NCBI GenBank assembly: GCA_903879995.1
Contig: CAIRNW010000334.1
Location: 1-8,164, forward strand
Direction: 5' to 3'
Source: an uncultured Bacteroidota bacterium
GTDB lineage: Bacteria > Bacteroidota > Bacteroidia > Chitinophagales > Chitinophagaceae
Length of the DNA: 8,164 nt
In this document: positions 6,637-8,164 of the stretch, in pieces
Position numbering within the stretch: the stretch's first letter is position 1
How the letters are laid out: each line of letters starts with the position of its first letter
The notes under the pieces: generated by a model
The model's database searches: none
Seen by the model: only the letters and a program-made list of their open reading frames with translations
What the model was told of the DNA's origin: nothing
Position numbers and translations under genes: made by a program

Positions 6637-6686
6637 ATATACCCCTTTTACAATAAGCCCATCTGGTAGTAACTTTACGACTAACC

Positions 6687-8164
6687 ATGCCTCGTATTCT
6701 GCTACAGTTTATTTGCGCTATTACCTTTTATTTACTGGCCAATCTGGGTCAAGTAAAGGCGCAGTCTTACCAGAACGAGTGGATCAAATATGGTCTTACT
6801 TACTTTAAGTTTAAAATTAGTCAGGACGGTTTGTATCGGATTGATCAACCCACCCTTGCTCGTCTTGGGCTTTCCCAGGTACCGGTAGCGCAATTTTCAT
6901 TATGGCGAAATGGGATTGAAATTCCGCTTTACACTTCAACACAAACTGGACTGCTCTCAACCGATGGCTATCTTGAATTTTGGGGAGAGTCCAACGATGG
7001 AGTAGCCGATCAAGTGCTTTATAACTCCCCCGACCACCAATTGAATGGACGATGGAGTTTATTTACAGACTCCGCTACTTATTTTTTAACAGCAGATCCT
7101 TCGGTTGCACATCCGCGCTTGTTACCTGTTGCTAATGTCATTCCCCCTGGCTCAATTCCAGTTCCCTATTTTATTCACACGCAGGATATTTTTTTTAAAG
7201 AAAGAATAAATGAAGGATTAGCAGTGGTTGCTGGTAGCTACATATATTCTTCTGCATTTGACCCAGGGGAGGGTTGGACTAGTAGCGATTTATATAATAG
7301 TCAAGTTCGGTCTCTCGATTATAGAAACTTGCAGCCTGCTTTGTCTGGTAATATTCCAACACCCAAAATAAAATTGAATATTGCGGGGAATGCGCCCAAT
7401 AATCGAGTGGTTGTTGTCAAGGCCAATAACCTTGAGTTAAGAAATCAGTCAGTACAGCAGTTTTCAACGGCACGTTGGGAAATGGATGTGCCTGTTTCAC
7501 AACTTTCCAACGGAGAATTACAAATTACAGTCAGTCCACAGCAAGCAGTTTCATCCGATCGAATTGTAATTGCATTAGCCACCCTGCAATATGCACGAAG
7601 GTTTCATTTTGGCGGACAGCAGCAATTTCAGTTTTCTCTTCCTGCCTCATCAACTGGACAGTACCTTGAAATTGAAGGTGTGCAACTAAGTGGAGCTCCG
7701 CCGCTATTACTCGATTTGACAAATGGACAACGTTATCAAACAATCTTGACTACGCAAGGCAAGGTAGCCGTATATCTACAGCCTGGCTCTCAAGCAAGAA
7801 AGTTAGTTTTAGTGGCGGCTGCTAGTGCTTCAATGGTTACGACGCTGGCAACTCGAAATTTTATCGATTATAGTCAGCCCTCTCTTCAAGGAGATTATTT
7901 GATAATTTCTCACCCTGCCTTAGAGCGGACTACTAGTGGGGTACCCGTACTTGAACAATACAGAGATTTTCGGACAACTGTTGCAGGAGGCTCCTATAGA
8001 GCTCAACTATATTTTATTGATCAACTGGAAGATCAATTTGCTTATGGGATTAAAAGACACCCCAGTGCGGTTCGTAACTTTATACATTGGACACGACGTC
8101 AATATAGTTTCCCAATAAAAGCGGTGCTTCTCTTGGGTAAAGGTGTTCTTTACACAGCAGAGCG
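6687..8164 (+). CDS. PorU2-like C25 (gingipain-type) cysteine peptidase of type IX secretion, C-terminus beyond right edge
   Basis: The frame is open from ATG 6687 to the window end: 492 codons plus 2 bases, no stop. Seen: a Sec signal peptide with a hydrophobic core and likely cleavage VKA|QS after residue 25; then [21 protein letters not shown], an N-terminal module shared with PorU-type proteins; [24 protein letters not shown]; further beta-rich sequence; and at about residue 402 [10 protein letters not shown], the start of a peptidase C25 domain, with LLLGKG near the edge. The catalytic His and Cys would lie beyond the window, so activity cannot be judged. PorU is the outer-membrane sortase that trims type IX C-terminal signals and attaches cargo to A-LPS; PorU2 is its less-studied paralogue. 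The N-terminal pattern favours the PorU2 group over PorU, from memory rather than a search. Full-length relatives exceed 1,000 residues, so more than half is probably missing. It is divergent from tyrS. Confidence 0.85.
   Translation, partial: MPRILLQFICAITFYLLANLGQVKAQSYQNEWIKYGLTYFKFKISQDGLYRIDQPTLARLGLSQVPVAQFSLWRNGIEIPLYTSTQTGLLSTDGYLEFWGESNDGVADQVLYNSPDHQLNGRWSLFTDSATYFLTADPSVAHPRLLPVANVIPPGSIPVPYFIHTQDIFFKERINEGLAVVAGSYIYSSAFDPGEGWTSSDLYNSQVRSLDYRNLQPALSGNIPTPKIKLNIAGNAPNNRVVVVKANNLELRNQSVQQFSTARWEMDVPVSQLSNGELQITVSPQQAVSSDRIVIALATLQYARRFHFGGQQQFQFSLPASSTGQYLEIEGVQLSGAPPLLLDLTNGQRYQTILTTQGKVAVYLQPGSQARKLVLVAAASASMVTTLATRNFIDYSQPSLQGDYLIISHPALERTTSGVPVLEQYRDFRTTVAGGSYRAQLYFIDQLEDQFAYGIKRHPSAVRNFIHWTRRQYSFPIKAVLLLGKGVLYTAE

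Noticed and set aside
6647..6677. Promoter for the C25 peptidase gene (TTTA-N19-TAACTTTA)
   Set aside because: The spacing is right, but both boxes lack the conserved final G, and the leader would be only a few bases.

Overview
The window looks like ordinary chromosome from a member of the Bacteroidota, probably close to the Chitinophagaceae. The lineage call rests on three things. The gene at the right edge resembles PorU2-type C25 peptidases of the type IX secretion system. Bacteroidota-type promoter elements (TTTG about 20 bases before TAnnTTTG) can be seen, most clearly ahead of the tRNA. Genes lack clear Shine-Dalgarno sequences. Base composition is moderate and even across the genes, with no obvious foreign island.

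Layout. (1) Positions 1-1048, minus strand: the N-terminal ~349 residues of Kdo transferase (waaA/kdtA), cut by the left edge. (2) Positions 1084-4962, plus strand: a tight four-gene nucleotide-sugar operon. It encodes a DegT/WbpE-like PLP aminotransferase, a WbpA/WbpO/TviB-like UDP-sugar dehydrogenase, RmlC and RmlD. Gaps are 9 bp, 1 bp and a 1-bp overlap. (3) Positions 4963-5189: a convergent noncoding stretch with an exact 65-bp direct repeat, three terminator-like hairpins and a 106-bp spacer. (4) Positions 5190-5260, minus strand: tRNA-Gln(UUG), with a well-matched promoter of its own. (5) Positions 5329-6612, minus strand: tyrosyl-tRNA synthetase. (6) Positions 6687-8164, plus strand: the first ~492 residues of a secreted PorU2-like C25 peptidase, cut by the right edge.

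How the genes fit together. Kdo transferase builds the lipid A-Kdo inner core. The divergent operon makes activated sugars, apparently dTDP-L-rhamnose (its last two steps) and an aminated and/or oxidised UDP-sugar, likely for O-antigen or another surface glycan. RmlA and RmlB, and the other enzymes of a WbpA-E type pathway, are not in the window. tyrS and the tRNA are housekeeping. The PorU2-like protein would act at the outer membrane in type IX export.

I found no clearly new biological system. The most unusual structure is the tRNA-Gln tail duplication. The last 12 nt of the tRNA, its terminator and the flank beyond are repeated exactly 171 bp away, in the arrangement of a tRNA-targeted attachment-site pair, but with only 106 bp of hairpin-rich sequence between the copies.
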